Shown: positions 33,601-44,900, numbered from the stretch's first letter. The stretch is DNA of 64,000 nucleotides from Quercus robur (GCF_932294415.1 NC_065538.1:13646330-13710329), one strand, 5' to 3'. The notes: a model not told the origin generated them from the sequence alone. Translations and numbers: made by a program.

Positions 33601-36600
33601 CTGAAGACCTTTTCCCTTATATTACTATGTGAATGGTCGACTGTTTTGGGTTTCAGTGATTGTAGTTCCATTTTTTTATTATAAGCAGTGATTGTAATTC
33701 CATTGAAGAGTTCATAGATAATTTTTCTTTTCTTTTTTTCTTTTTAAATATTTATAATATAGGTGGAATCTCTTTCATTTGCTTATAATTCTTTGGATGT
33801 AATTCCTAAGACTATCTGGCGTATATCTTTTGTACGTCAGTTTATATATATATATAAGACATGGCATGAGGTAGTTTTTTATTATATAAATTCAATTAAT
33901 AATAAAAAATTGTCATCCCAAAAGAAGAAAAAGAAAATATGATCTGCTAAAACAGTTTGCAACTCAAGAATGTAACTGACACTAAAATTCTTGATAAAGC
34001 CATGGATAGTAGAATTAAAAAGCTTACCAGTCAGATCTTCCATGTTTGCAGGCTTCACATCCACAATATTAAAACTCTGATTGCTAATTTCCAAGTTCCA
34101 AAGATTTATTCGAAGATCATCCGCAGATATAAAAGTTTCACCATCACTGGAAGTGAGAGAACAAAATGATCAGTGAAGGCATCATGAAACCATTCTAAAG
34201 ATGGAAGGCGAACAATAAACCATAATTGTGGGCATGATAGTTATAGCTCAATGCTTATAAGTTGATGATATGTAAAGAAAAATGTAAAGTTACAGTTCAA
34301 TAACAAGCTGAAAACATGAATCATGAATCCCAGACATTCAGTGGCTAAATTTTGTTTTTGATAATTTAATAGTTACATTGGAACGGGGGGAGGGGGGTGG
34401 GGGGGCGATTTGAACCCTAGACGTCTCCATTGGAAACACTAGGAAGTGTCAATTGAGCTACAAGGCTATTGGCCATTCAGTGGATATAAAATAAATAAAG
34501 GATTCAGCAGAAATCATAATGGAAGCTAAAGATGGCTCTGAGCATGCACAATTAAAAGAATGAAACAGTCATGAGCAATTTATTAGTGAATTCCAATGAC
34601 TGGGATGTCTCACACGTTCAGTGATTCTGCAGCTAGCACAACTATCAGAGCCAAACAAATGCTATCAAGATATAAAATAAATCTAGAGTAATAAAGGGAC
34701 CAAATAGTAACAAATTTATATAAAGACCAGTCATAAAAGTTTAGCAACTAAATTTTAGTGGCACCAATGGCTCAAAATTTTAAGGCATTCTCAGTGATTT
34801 GTCTGTTTGGAATTTTATGGATTATGCCTAGAATAGGGGCTGAACTATTGGCATACTGGCAAGGAAACTTTGGCAAGCATTTTAGTAGTAATATTTGATA
34901 TGTAATTCCTTTGTTCATTATGTGGAGTATTTTGAGGGAGAGAAATGATTGAAACTTTGAAGGATCTCAAGTCTCCCATTGCGGAACTGAAGCTTTGATT
35001 TTTATGGTCCTTGTACGATTGGATGGCTACTACTTCTTGTTTTCCTTTCTCTAATTTGTTGACGTTGATCGTTGGTGTTGATTACCACTTAAGTTTTTGA
35101 GGTCAGATTTCCTTTAGGTGCTTTTCTTATATACTTTTTGAGTAATAGGGTTGTGACCTTTATAAGGTTTCCAATATATTATTTACTTCCACACACCCTC
35201 CCCCCTCCCCCACCCCCAAAAAAAAAAAAAAATCCAATCTCTCATCTATCCGTCATCCATAAACATCATCAAACAAAATGCTATATATAGATAACCAAAT
35301 TTCATTGCTAGGTTATTGTAGAAGGTGGAAAAAGTGTCAACATTTAATCCCCTATTTACCTTTCTCTAGAAAGATTAACTAGATAACATCAAGGATGTGC
35401 ATGTGCGGCTGAAGTGACAAATATGTTTCACCATCCATAGCAATTGTGAGAAGCAAGAGGGAAAAAAAAAGGCAGCAGTTTCCTCTAAGTACCTCAAACG
35501 GTTCTTGATGAAAAATCTATGCTTAAATCAAAATATGAAATTCAATGTGCTTTTTCAATTGTGTGATGTGGGTGTGGAGGGGGGATGCTGGAACTCAATA
35601 CTAGTTGATCCAGGTCTGTTATAGCTTAAAATCCCAGTTGCTAGCTTATGTATAACCTTTTAAAACCTCATTTTTTCTAGCCACAACCAGACGATTCTAC
35701 ATACCTTATTTTTTTTATAAGAAATAATAAGCTAATGAATATAAGCACATCCAAACATAGGGTTAAACCTAAAGGCCTTCATCATTGATCTTATTGAAAT
35801 AATATCTCAGGCAAACATTTAAAAGTTTAACCCTTATCTTATTGATGTTTCAAAAAAATGGAAGTCAATTCAATTGATGTTCCATTCTTAAGATATAAGA
35901 AATCAGTAAAGCACGGATACATAGAAAGTCAGACACAATGCCTTATCTTAGGGACGGTGACAAATATGTTTTACCATCCATAGCAATTGTGAGAAGCAAG
36001 AGGGAAAAAAAAGGCAGCAGTTTCCTCTAAGTACCTCAAACGGTTCTTGATGAAAAATCTATGCTTAAATCAAAATATGAAATTCAATGTGCTTTTTCAA
36101 TTGTGTGATGTGGGTGTGGAGGGGGGATGCTGGAACTCAATACTAGTTGATCCAGGTCTGTTTTAGCTTAAAATCCCAGTTGCTAGCTTATGTATAACCT
36201 TTTAAAACCTCATTTTTTCTAGCCACAACCATACGATTCTACATACCTTATTTTTTTTATAAGAAAAAATAAGCTAATGAAAATAAGCTCATCCAAACAT
36301 AGGGTTAAACCTAAAGGCCTTCATCATTGATTTTATTGAAATAATATCTCAGGCAAACATTTAAAAGTTTAACCCTTATCTTATTGATGTTTCAAAAAAA
36401 TGGAAGTCAAATCAATTGATGTTCCATTCTTAAGATATAAGAAATCAGTAAAGCACGGATACATAGAAAGTCAAACACAATGCCTTATTGCTTCTTAAGG
36501 TCCTAAGAACCCTAGTATAAACTAATAATACAAGAAGTAAAAAATAATTAACTAATAACACAAGTAGTAGTTTAGCAAAAGAAATGGAGGCACCTGTTAT

Positions 36601-39600
36601 TTGAAATGGAATTGATATGATAATCATGAGCATGAGCATATACCCTTCGACATCTAGCTACAAGACTGGTTTCATGGCTAGCAACCTGCATGTTTCATAA
36701 CTTTAAGTGTTAGTGCTGCATAAGAGGAGAAACTTTCTCTTTCTAAACACACCCTCCCCACCCTCCCCCCCCCCCCCCCACACCCCCCCCCCCCCCCCCA
36801 AAAAAAAAGAGATAGACATGGGTGCACATTTAGACATGGCAACAACAAAAAAACCACATTGACCTTTAAGACTATGCTCCAGTTCTAAGAACCCTTTCAT
36901 CCAATTAAAATGGGAAAAACATATTTTACACTTTCCACAGTGCAAATATATTCACATATAGACATGGCCGCAAACTCATATTTGGATAATTCAAATAGAA
37001 AAGGATAAAAATAAGTATTTAAATAAACAAATTAATACAAATTTGACCAATAAAACCAAACTTTATCCAAAGAGCTGTACTCATAATACAAAAGCCCGAT
37101 ATCCAAGTAGACGTGACAAGCACTTGCATGTAAATAAGGTTCACACTAAAGCCCAAATCTAAGACCCAGACAAAATCATTGCTCTCTGAAGAAGGAGAGG
37201 CTTCAAGGCATGCCTTGCTGCAGCTAGGGTTTTTCTTGCTCTTTCATCCATCTTTCTTGGTGCTCAGAGCTGGTTTAAGTTATAACCTAGTGAGTAGTGG
37301 CATCAATTGATGATGATTTTTTATTTATTTTTATATACAAATAAAATTCATAATAACGTAATTCATGCCCATTTTAAGAATGTATGCATCATAAAAAAAC
37401 CAAAAAATAAAAATTATACAGACCAAAAAAATCAATATACTGGATCACATACAACTACCATGGGTAAACGTAGTGAAGGAATGCCCCCAGGTGGGAATGA
37501 GAGCTCATTGCTCAGAGAACTGTATGATCTGTCTGGGCATCCTCCATTTGCAAGGTACGGTCTAGGGCTAAGTGAATTACTCGAACTAGCAACACTGCAA
37601 TTTCCAACAGCTTTTGAAGAGTCCAAATTCATGTCAGAAATTTTCTTGATCTTCTTTTCTTGGACCTGCAACAGCAAAGAAATCCACAGTTTTCACATGA
37701 AGCCATCAATAAACAAAGTAAGAGAAAAATAAATAAAAAGTGGAAATCATTACATCTGTTTTGTCACTTTCTGAACCATCATACATCCATAAACCAAAAA
37801 TTTAGATACATGGAAGTGAAGAACTCATAGAAAGCATTTACTTGCACCAGTGTCACAATTCAATAAGATTTTTTTTACAGTATGCCTTGTTTTATATACA
37901 TAGTTCTTATTTCCCAGAAAAAACAACTCACCCACACACTCAGAATTCATCCAGTGACCTCTGCCCTCCACCTTTTGGCAATGGAGGAAGGAGATGCCAT
38001 TTTGTTGAGATCTCCTTGGCTGATTGTTTATACTCATGCTTATATCTTTACAACATACAGTGACCATTTCTATGCCCCATCTAAAATAACCAATCAGCCA
38101 AAGAGATTGCAACCTTCAGTAAGTGAATCTTTACAAACCATTTAATACAGCAATTAATGCAAGTGACCTTGCATTTCTTTTTTTTCTTTCTACTGAACAA
38201 AGTCCAACATGCAACTTTTCGGTTTGTACAACATGCAACCTCATTGCATGCATGCATTTCTAGACAAGGCAAAAACCAGGATATGAAATTTGGGGGTGGA
38301 AAAAAATTATAACAGACGTATACCAAATACCGCATCCTCTGCACACAAGATTATGAACCAATACAACAGAGAAATACAAACAAATTATAAATTCTGCCAG
38401 CTGGCAATCCTTCAATCTCCATTAATTCACTTCAATGAAAGAAAAATACTTATATTCACTTCAATTGAAGTGCAGTAATTTGTGCAGAACAAATTAAAAG
38501 ATAGAGACCTTGAAAAATATAAAAAGCCATAAGATGACATTCCTTTCTTACCTTCCAAAATTTAATTGTTTTGTCATTTGTGGAAAGAAGAAATAAAGCC
38601 CCGTTGGCCATTTGACACCATCTAATTTTGTTGATTTTCTCCTCAATTTCCAAGCTCTTGAGATAATCAAACTGACATGAAGAAATGCAGGCACAATTTT
38701 TAGTATAAAAAATTTAGATCCCAGCATGCAACAGCATAGAAATGATGCAGACATGAACCAGTAACTAATTGAAAAAAATAAAAAAATAAAAAAATCACCT
38801 CAGGTTCATGGCTCTGAAACTCTGTTTTATAACGGAACTCAGGATGCCTACCAATTGTATAATCCAACCTCTCCAAATCCCTTCTAGAGCCACCATGCTA
38901 CACATTACAGTATACAAAGAAGTCATAATGTAACAACAAACCAGAAATGACAATTTAATATATCACTATTGCATGTAGTGAAAACTGTTAGGGCAGAAAG
39001 AACATACATCTTTCGTATCTGTCCTCTCAAAGAGTACCACCCGGCCCCCACGGTCACCAGTAGCAAGATGGTCACCCGTTTTGTCAAATTCGATTGCTGA
39101 AATTATATCAACTGCAGAGGGAAAAACAGACAAACTAACTAAGAAATTCCATTCTACCTGCTCATACTATTGAAGATTTAAATGCCTAGACTAGAAATCG
39201 CAAAGAAAACAACTTGACACTATTGTGTTTAATGTGGTGTATTTGGAGGGAACACAACATCCGTACGTTTGGGGATGTAGAGAGTTTGGGAGATTAACTC
39301 CTTGCCTCATTTGTTGGCACTTTGTTTGATTGGTCTCGGGCTTGGAATCCCACATCTAGTGATTCCCTCTCAATGTTTATTGACTCTCTTCTTTCTTGTA
39401 CATAGCATTTAGTTTTCTTTGTATTTATTTGGCTGGTTCGTGCTTGTTTTGCATAAAGTAGTCTTATCTAATAAAAATTTTGACTTATCAAAAAAAAAAA
39501 ATTGCAAAGAAAACAAAAGGTAAATATAATATGCCACTGCTAGTCTGCCACCCCTTCTAGTATTGCAATATCTCTTCATTACAAGCAAAAATTTCCTACA

Positions 39601-42600
39601 TAGAAACTGAAAAGGTCGTGTATAAATTTCAAATGAATTACCAGAAAACCAACAAGGTTTATACCTCAGAAGCAAATCACCCAGCCAAAATTTATGCATG
39701 AATGGATCAAAGTAATTTTTTTTTGATAAGTAAAAAGTTTATTGATATCAAAAAAAGTGGAACACCCTAGTACACAGGGAGTGTACAAGGGGGTCAAACA
39801 ATCAAGAACAAAAATTGCAAGAATCTAAGAAATCAAGAAAGAATGAGAAAGATTGGTTCTGCAAGGCAATCAACCAATCCATTAAAGTTCTAAAGAAAAA
39901 TAGCTTCAAGTCTGATATGGATCTCTCCTTATCTTCAAAGCACCGACTATTTCTCTCCCTCCAAAGGCACCACAATAAGCAATGGGGAACCATCAGCCAT
40001 ATATACCTATTTCGATGACGGCCAAAACTGCCTTTCCAACATGCTAGAAGCTCCACTACAGATTGCGGCATAACCCAGCTCACTCCAAACAACCCGAACC
40101 CCATAGCCCACATATCCATTGCAACCGGACAATGAAGAAAAAGATGATCAACTGATTCACCATTACACTTGCACATATAGCACCAGTCCAATATCCAAAC
40201 CTTCCTTCTTCATAAATTGTCAATCGTTAAGCATTCCCTAAAGCAGCAATCCAAACAAAGAAAGCTACTCGAGAAGGAATCTTCTGTTTCCAAATGCTTT
40301 TCCAAGGAAAGCAATAGTCATTAGAGCCCACTAAGAGATTGTAATAATCCTTATCCGTGAAGCCCTTCTTTATATCAAATTTCCAGCACATCTTATACTT
40401 GCCAAGCCCTCCCACTGATGCACCATATATGGTATCCATGAAACCAGCCAGTGCCTCTAGTTCCCGAGCATGCACACCCCTAAAGAAATTTACATCCCAA
40501 AACAGGATTCCGTTATCAAACTTCATAACCTCAACCACACTAACCTCTTGATCTCGACAAAAACTAAACAATTCAGGATAGCTAATTGCAAGAGATGTTT
40601 CGCCACACCAACGGTCTTGCCAAAATTTCACCCTAGACCCATCCCCAATCTCATATAGAATGTGGTGAGAGAAAGAAGGCCATCCCGACTAATATTTTTC
40701 CACAAGCCAACACCATATGGACCATTAGTAGGCCTAGTACACCAACTACCCCATCCACAGCCATATTTCACAGCTATCACTTGCCTCCAAAGGGCAGCCC
40801 TCTCCATCCCAAATCTCCATAGCCAACCTGAGTACATTGGAGATGTACTGTGGGGGCAAAAATCAAGAACCAAAATTACAATGATTAAGTAAAAGAGGAA
40901 GAGAAAAACAAGAAAAATGCGACAGGGCTACACTCCAAACAAGGAGAGTGTGTAAGAAAAGGACTTAATCTCAAGCAAGGACCATTCACATCCCTCAAAA
41001 CAGCGAGCATTTCTTTCCCTCCAAATACACCACATCAAACAGTGCAACACAAGTCTCCAAAAATCTATATTGCGATGCTGCCCAAATTTACCTTGCCAAG
41101 ATTCAAACAACTCAATAACCTTATGTGGCATAACCCAATGCAGCCCAAACAAACAAAACACCAACGACCACAACTCATAGGCTAAGGGACAATATAGCAG
41201 AAGATCCACCGACTCTCCACACCTCTTGCATATGTAACACCAATCAAGAACAACAATACGCCTTTTGCGAAGGTTAGCAGTTGTAAGAATCTTACCTAAA
41301 GAAGCTGACCATGAAAAGAAAGCCACGCTTGGAGGAACCTTCGATTGTAATATATAGCAAGCATACATATTAGTTTGAAATTTAATTAACAATTGGCATG
41401 TAAAGCTAATTTTGCCACTCTACTTCAAACATCCTAAACCTAAAACAGAAGCACATACTTCCGGGTATTTGTTTCATTTACAATGATGCACTAGAGTTCA
41501 AAACTTTTGTGTAGTTTAATGATTTAACTATTGGATTCTTATAGACCTTCAATTCTCTATTTTAAATGATCTAAATTTATTACATCAATGAAGAAGATAG
41601 GAGATCCATTACATCAATGAAACTGTCTCATCAGACATACTGACTTGACAATCCTTGTTTCTCAATCACCAAATGCATGACACCTCTTTCACCACGAGAT
41701 TAGTCATCTCACCTACCCTCTCACATTCTCCTTTTAAACTGCCCTCTCCCATATCCCACATCATACTTGAGATCCAAATAACAAGGCTTACAATGACTCT
41801 GCAGTTTGGTTTTCACAAAGTGCACTCAATTATAAGAAAAAGGCAGAGCACCATTGCACATAACCCTGAATCTGGAAAAAAAGGTACTTTTTTATTTTTG
41901 ATAAGTAAAAAAGATTCACTTAACATACTATCCATATTTACATGAACATTCTCAAGGCACCATTACTATCACTTTGGCTAATAAATTTTACAAAACTAAG
42001 TGATAGTCCCAGCTAGCTAGCAACTGCTGTTGAACAGCCAAATTCTGCTTGAAATTGAAGTAGCAAAATTATAACTTAATCCATGCACTAACAAACCAAA
42101 ATCACAACTCCAAAACTAAAAGCATAATCAATAAGATCCCAGATTAAACACGCGAATTCACGCATTTACAACTAAAAAGGAACCAATTCCAACCCCACAA
42201 CAAGTGCATGCACCAAAACCAAACCCACAAAACCAACTCAACCAAGCTCACTTCCACACTCTCCATTCTCCCAATCCAATGAATACCCAATGCAAAACCC
42301 AATCATCACAATCACAATTCACATGCACAAACACTCAAACCCAACTATTTTGTCCCCAAATCACAAAACCCCCCACAACCCAACAGCCAAGACAACATTT
42401 CCTCCAATACCCACATCCCAAAATCACAAATTCTCAACGACCCATGATCCAAAATGGATCCAAACCCCCAAAACAAACCCTAATCCCAATACTTTCCACA
42501 AAATATCACTTGGATCCAAATACAGGCACAAATAGCAACAATTCTCGCAAATTGATAACATTACCAAAAAAAAAATTGAAAACATTATATAATAAATATA

Positions 42601-42723
42601 TTTATATATACCTTCCTGAACTTCTTCACCCGCGGTGCGTTCTCCAAAAACCTGAGAGAATTTCCACTCCAGAGGCTGAGGTGGGTCCACCGGAGCTGCG
42701 ACGACCTCATCACCACCGTTCAT
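20437..42723 (-). CDS. protein phosphatase 2A 55-kDa regulatory subunit B (WD40), 14 exons
   Basis: PP2A holoenzymes use B55 subunits, seven-bladed WD40 propellers, to select substrates. Exons (minus order): 42612-42723, 39008-39111, 38799-38897, 38552-38671, 37459-37665, 36594-36685, 34028-34146, 31010-31133, 30565-30688, 21227-21295, 21046-21137, 20877-20954, 20720-20790, 20437-20573. All junctions are GT-AG and all phases join, giving 515 aa, normal for plant B subunits. Landmarks: N-terminal [15 protein letters not shown], then [26 protein letters not shown], and the C-terminal [11 protein letters not shown]. No frame damage is seen. Introns take up 93% of the 22.3-kb span; intron 9 (9.3 kb) holds a complete LINE in the opposite orientation. 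Confidence 0.97.
21382..21510 (-). mobile_element. tRNA-derived SINE copy
   Basis: Read on the minus strand it has an A-box-like TAGATCAAATGG near the start, a B-box-like GTGGGTTTTAGACC and an A-rich tail (T run at 21382-21390 on the plus strand). It resembles the copy at 30785-30892, sharing GTAAGGTGGAGGGT. It lies in PP2A intron 9. Confidence 0.6.
21542..21598 (+). repeat. A homopolymer
   Basis: A nearly pure run of more than 40 A residues in PP2A intron 9, possibly the tail of an older retroposon. Long homopolymers are also prone to assembly error. Confidence 0.7.
21986..24156 (+). pseudogene. LINE ORF1 (nucleic-acid-binding protein), damaged
   Basis: The ORF starts with ATG at 21986 (M-G-G-S-R-S-F-F). 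It has a frame change near 22154, is then open to a TAG at 23875-23877, continues in frame to a TAA near 23999, and a further frame shift restores the last ~50 codons to a TGA at 24153-24156 that touches the ORF2 start. The N-terminal part is the conserved plant LINE segment containing [15 protein letters not shown]; the middle is Ser/Pro/Glu-rich and poorly structured. ORF1 proteins coat LINE RNA. No CCHC knuckle is seen. With three lesions it cannot make a full protein. Confidence 0.75.
24154..27806 (+). pseudogene. LINE ORF2 (endonuclease-reverse transcriptase), damaged
   Basis: Starts ATG at 24154 (I-I-S-W-N-V-E-G), then a one-base loss near 24187 shifts the frame. The rest is one frame, cut by TGA codons at 24522-24524 and 25152-25154. 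The endonuclease shows C-L-Q-E-T-K and G-G-D-F-N-V; the reverse transcriptase shows F-R-P-I-S-L-V and [10 protein letters not shown]. The catalytic F-A-D-D is F-A-N-D here (AAT at 26229-26231), losing an essential Asp. The C-terminal region ([18 protein letters not shown]) is the plant LINE zinc-binding domain. The last 875 codons are uninterrupted. Confidence 0.88.
27911..29418. other. PP2A intron 9, part with no recognised element
   Basis: Mostly anonymous AT-rich intron. A (TC)n run is present at about 28120-28145. No exon was found, and none is expected, because exons 9 and 10 join in phase. Confidence 0.5.
29419..29700 (+). mobile_element. TRIM-like miniature LTR element
   Basis: Two 77-bp direct repeats (29419-29495 and 29624-29700), each starting TGTT and ending near TTTATCA/TTTATTA, flank about 128 bp. 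Directly after the first repeat is TGATATCAAAGC, a 10/12 match to the initiator-Met tRNA primer-binding site. A purine stretch (GTGATGAGGAG) precedes the second. This is the layout of terminal-repeat retrotransposons in miniature. It has no coding capacity and sits in PP2A intron 9. Confidence 0.6.
29761..30045. mobile_element. MITE with terminal inverted repeats
   Basis: The left end (CTGTTTGGGAGTTTAGAG) and the reverse complement of the right end (CACTATGTTTGAGAGTTTAT) are related inverted repeats of about 35 bp, with purine/pyrimidine-rich interiors (AGAATGGAATGG / CCATTCTAT). A C run of about 17 followed by an A run lies inside at 29826-29865. A relative is at 7811-8170. Confidence 0.55.
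30785..30892 (-). mobile_element. tRNA-derived SINE copy
   Basis: On the minus strand, an A box (TAGCTCAGATGGC) is followed by a B box (GGGTTCATGACCC), the internal RNA polymerase III promoter of a tRNA-derived SINE. It lies in PP2A intron 8, close to exon 9. Confidence 0.7.
31532..32157 (+). pseudogene. 5'-truncated LINE fragment
   Basis: Encodes the C-terminal zinc-binding region of a LINE ORF2 ([18 protein letters not shown], then V-Q-W-V), decayed, followed by a 3' UTR and a weak A-rich end near 32145. It is in PP2A intron 7, antisense to the gene. Confidence 0.65.
32158..32972 (+). pseudogene. second truncated LINE fragment
   Basis: Begins inside ORF2 ([10 protein letters not shown], the LINE G-D-G-x-x-V-x-F-W region) and runs through the zinc-binding region with several frameshifts and stops. 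It abuts the previous fragment and is followed by an inverted fragment, so intron 7 holds a small cluster of independent LINE insertions. Confidence 0.6.
32973..33190 (-). mobile_element. inverted LINE 3'-end fragment
   Basis: Closely matches 39733-39950 (shared CACCCTAGTACACAGG and GATATGGATCTCTCCTTATC), which is the 3' end of a minus-strand LINE. It is therefore a short, 5'-truncated insertion of that family in the same orientation as PP2A. Confidence 0.7.
33246..33470 (+). repeat. direct repeat of about 110 bp
   Basis: The segment containing CTTTTCCTATTTCTCCTAGT and TTATTCTTTGTTTTTAC is present twice in tandem (about 33246-33351 and 33359-33470) with few differences. It is in PP2A intron 7. 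Confidence 0.8.
34368..34475 (-). mobile_element. tRNA-derived SINE copy with G/C-rich run
   Basis: On the minus strand: A box TAGCTCAATTGAC and B box GGGTTCAAATCGC, then a C-rich run (G run at 34384-34406 on the plus strand). It sits in PP2A intron 6, about 220 bp upstream of exon 7 in gene orientation. It belongs to a different SINE family from the copies at 21382 and 30785. Confidence 0.65.
34795..35215 (+). pseudogene. degraded LINE 3' fragment
   Basis: A broken reading frame still shows the LINE ORF2 C-terminal pattern (W-I-M-P, then [10 protein letters not shown] and a later L-R-E-R-N-D). It ends in a C-rich stretch and A run at about 35195-35232. It lies in PP2A intron 6. Confidence 0.55.
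35414..36489 (+). repeat. recent tandem duplication, unit about 543 bp
   Basis: The segment starting GTGACAAATATGTTT is repeated head to tail (copy 1 about 35414-35956, copy 2 about 35957-36489) with only a few single-base differences. It lies in PP2A intron 6 and ends about 105 bp from exon 6. The high identity indicates recent origin. Confidence 0.93.
36745..36809 (+). repeat. long C-rich/A-rich low-complexity run
   Basis: Two C runs of about 14 and 17 separated by ACA, followed by A8, in PP2A intron 5. On the PP2A sense strand this is a G-rich tract able in principle to form G-quadruplexes. Related C(n)A(n) tracts lie at 29826-29865 and 35195-35232. Confidence 0.85.
37925..38020 (-). mobile_element. 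decayed SINE-like sequence
   Basis: Resembles the SINE at 30785-30892 on the minus strand (GGAGATGCCAT and CCCTCCACC elements in the same spacing), but the B box is decayed. It is in PP2A intron 4. Confidence 0.4.
39213..39503 (+). mobile_element. short 5'-truncated LINE insertion with target duplication
   Basis: 291 bp from the 3' end of a LINE ORF2 and its 3' UTR, ending in an A run. It is flanked by a 13-bp duplication, GCAAAGAAAACAA, at 39200-39212 and 39504-39516. It lies in PP2A intron 1, about 100 bp from exon 2, antisense to the gene. Confidence 0.85.
39718..40828 (-). pseudogene. truncated LINE ORF2 (RT C-terminal to zinc-binding region)
   Basis: On the minus strand the fragment starts at about 40828 in the region W-L-W-R-F-G-M-E and continues through [17 protein letters not shown], then C-Y-M-C-K...H-L-F-L-H-C-P and R-E-R-N-S-R-C-F. 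It ends with a 3' UTR and poly(A) (T run at 39716-39725). Frame breaks separate three open segments. It is in PP2A intron 1, in the gene's orientation. Confidence 0.8.
40829..41348 (-). pseudogene. second LINE 3' fragment fused upstream of the previous one
   Basis: Encodes [11 protein letters not shown] through the zinc-binding region to [10 protein letters not shown], then a 3' UTR with CCCCCACAGTACATC, very like the full-length LINE at 21723-27898. Its 3' UTR runs directly into the ORF2 sequence of the other LINE at about 40828 with no poly(A) between, so the two form a chimera in one orientation. Confidence 0.8.
41400..42611. other. PP2A intron 1, proximal part
   Basis: No recognised element apart from a short TTTTTGATAAGTAAAAAA remnant of a LINE tail near 41890. 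The stretch 42180-42500 is unusually rich in A and C with almost no G (CA/AACCC-rich), giving spurious reading frames. Confidence 0.5.
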
Positions 42724-43400
42724 TGTGCTCTCCCCCACTAAATCAAACGGTCACCAATCAAATTCAAATCCAAACCAATCCAATAATCACTGCATCGAAG
42801 ATCGATCGCTCTTTTGGGTTCGCAGAGATCATAGCTTCAATCAAAACCCCATCAATGAAAAAAAAAAAGTAAAAGGAATTCACAAAATCATTTGGGTTTT
42901 CTTTCTATTCTAATTCAACCATTGAAGCATTGAGAAAATTAGTAAAACCAAAAAAAAATATAAAAAAATAAAAAGGCCCACTTTTTTCTCTCTCTAAATT
43001 TTTATTTCTCTCTCTACAATGAAAAATAAATAAATAAATAAAATTTGATTTTTTATTTTTTATTTTTTATTTTTTTTTGGGAGATTAAAATGTGAGTGAC
43101 TGAGCAAACCGCTCTTCGGCTTTGGGCTTCGGAGAGAACCAAAAATCACATATACACACACAACCTCGTTCTTTGTCTAGTTCTCTCTCAATAATGGGCT
43201 TGTAATTTTTGATTTTTTTAATGTTTTTTTTTTGTTTGGGGGTTATGATAAATTTACCTGGCAAAGTGATTGGCATTGACGTGGCGGAATGTTATTGGGT
43301 TGGACAGAGGAAAAGTAGTGAGAACTTTGGGGTTTGATTGGTTGTTGAGATTTGGGTGTTTTTATGTGTGTGTGGGGTAAATGATTGGAAAATTTTTAGT
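42724..43400 (-). promoter_or_regulatory. PP2A B-subunit 5' UTR and promoter region
   Basis: Upstream of the ATG at 42723. It contains pyrimidine-rich runs (TTTCTCTCTCTAAATTTTTA near 42985) read as GA-rich on the gene strand. No unambiguous TATA box or start site can be placed; the role is inferred from position. Confidence 0.4.
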
Positions 43401-44900
43401 AGCTGTTTTTTTAGGATTTTGTGGAAGGATGAATGATGCGTATAGATATCTTATGGATAAGATAATTATTGTTGTTAGAGAAAAAAAATACTTTTATAAA
43501 GTAGTTAAGTTATTAAAAAGTCGTCACACAAATAAGTTACTTTTATATTAAAGAGAATGTGAGAAGGGATTTTTTTTTTTTTTTTTTTCATTATGACATG
43601 AATGTCTTTGCATTTTCTTTTTTATTTTTTAGAAATTTTTTGTTTTAATTATTTTATTTTATTTTGGGGTTTAATTTTGTAATGAAGTGCAATTAAGTTG
43701 AGAAGTCATTTGATCCAATGGTTGTGGAAGAAGGGGGAACTAGAATACTAACATGGATATGGTGCATTGGATTGTTGATAAAAACATAAATGATGAAGAT
43801 ATGTCTTTCATACTAACATCTCACAAATATGACCAATTGCTAATTGATTTTGACCTTGTTGATTGGTCATTGGATAAACGAAGCATAGTTGGCTTCTATG
43901 AGGCTTTGGAGTTTTCCAAGCCAATCCTCATCATGGATTTCGACAAATTCATGATCAGTTATATTCTTTTCATGTCATAAATCAAATATCCATCACTTTA
44001 TCACATAGACATTATGACCAATCCTAAAATGATTTCGATTGTTATAGTAGACTGAATTTTTTTTTTTTTTTTTTTCTTATCTCTTTCAAGATTTTGAAAT
44101 ATTTTTGTTCAATTCTGATTTGATTATATGTGGCCTTGAAGTTTTTTGGACCATTGCAACATGGTGACATGGCCTTGAATTGATTTCTCGCAATTATATG
44201 GCATTATTGGATTCATGGTGATAGTGTAAAGAGTGAAGTCGCCCTCGCACTAGCTTTACAATAATGTCAATAAATGAAGGTCAGAAAAAGCAATACTTGT
44301 CATAGGCTCTCAAAACCTTCTCTAATTCATAGGGTATGGCACAAATCACAATTCGATTGGTTGGACATCAAGAGAGGGAGGCACTAGATGCACCACCAAA
44401 CAAATAGAAAATATAAAACTAGCAGGACAATGAGGTTGAGCAAACAATTTTTTCTTTTTTCTTTTTGAGAGAGAACAATGTAATTGCCTTCATAATTTTT
44501 TTAAAATTTATCTATTAAAGATTTATTGCATTTATGGCTTACTTACTGATAGGTAGCCGTATATGCAGGATTTAATTATAGATATTTTGAATAATGATAA
44601 GAAATTATACCATTAAACAAAAAAAAAAAATGCTTTTTTTAAATATTTAATAAAAAATGTACACATAAAGACTAATTTATCTTCTAATTGGGCTGATCAT
44701 GAATGCATTTCATTATTGCACGAGAGAGTCTACCCAATCTAAGTTCCTAATGTCTAGGATAAGGCCCAAACCCTAGTGCAAACCTAATCAACCCAATACT
44801 TGAAATCACAATCAAATTAGAGTAATTGATCTTTTACACTTTTTTTTTTTAATTGAATAAAAAAGGGGATCTTTAGTGTGAACTTATCTTTAGTGTGAAC
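43401..44900. other. intergenic, no gene recognised
   Basis: A 75-codon open frame at 43753-43980 has no recognisable features and no splice context. The rest is AT-rich with T runs. Confidence 0.5.

Noticed and set aside
34368..34475. tRNA gene
   Set aside because: A and B boxes are present, but the cloverleaf cannot be closed and a C-rich tail follows, so it is a SINE. The same applies to 30785-30892 and 45481-45639.
37307..37732. 141-codon plus-strand open frame
   Set aside because: It lies opposite PP2A exon 5, whose minus-strand frame and splice sites fit the conserved protein.
42204..42872. 222-codon plus-strand open frame
   Set aside because: It comes from A/C-rich intron sequence and the antisense of PP2A exon 1; composition is low complexity (Asn/Pro/Thr/His) and there is no family resemblance.
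43753..43980. 75-codon ORF as a gene
   Set aside because: No homology recognised, no splice context and no supporting signals; chance length in AT-rich DNA.
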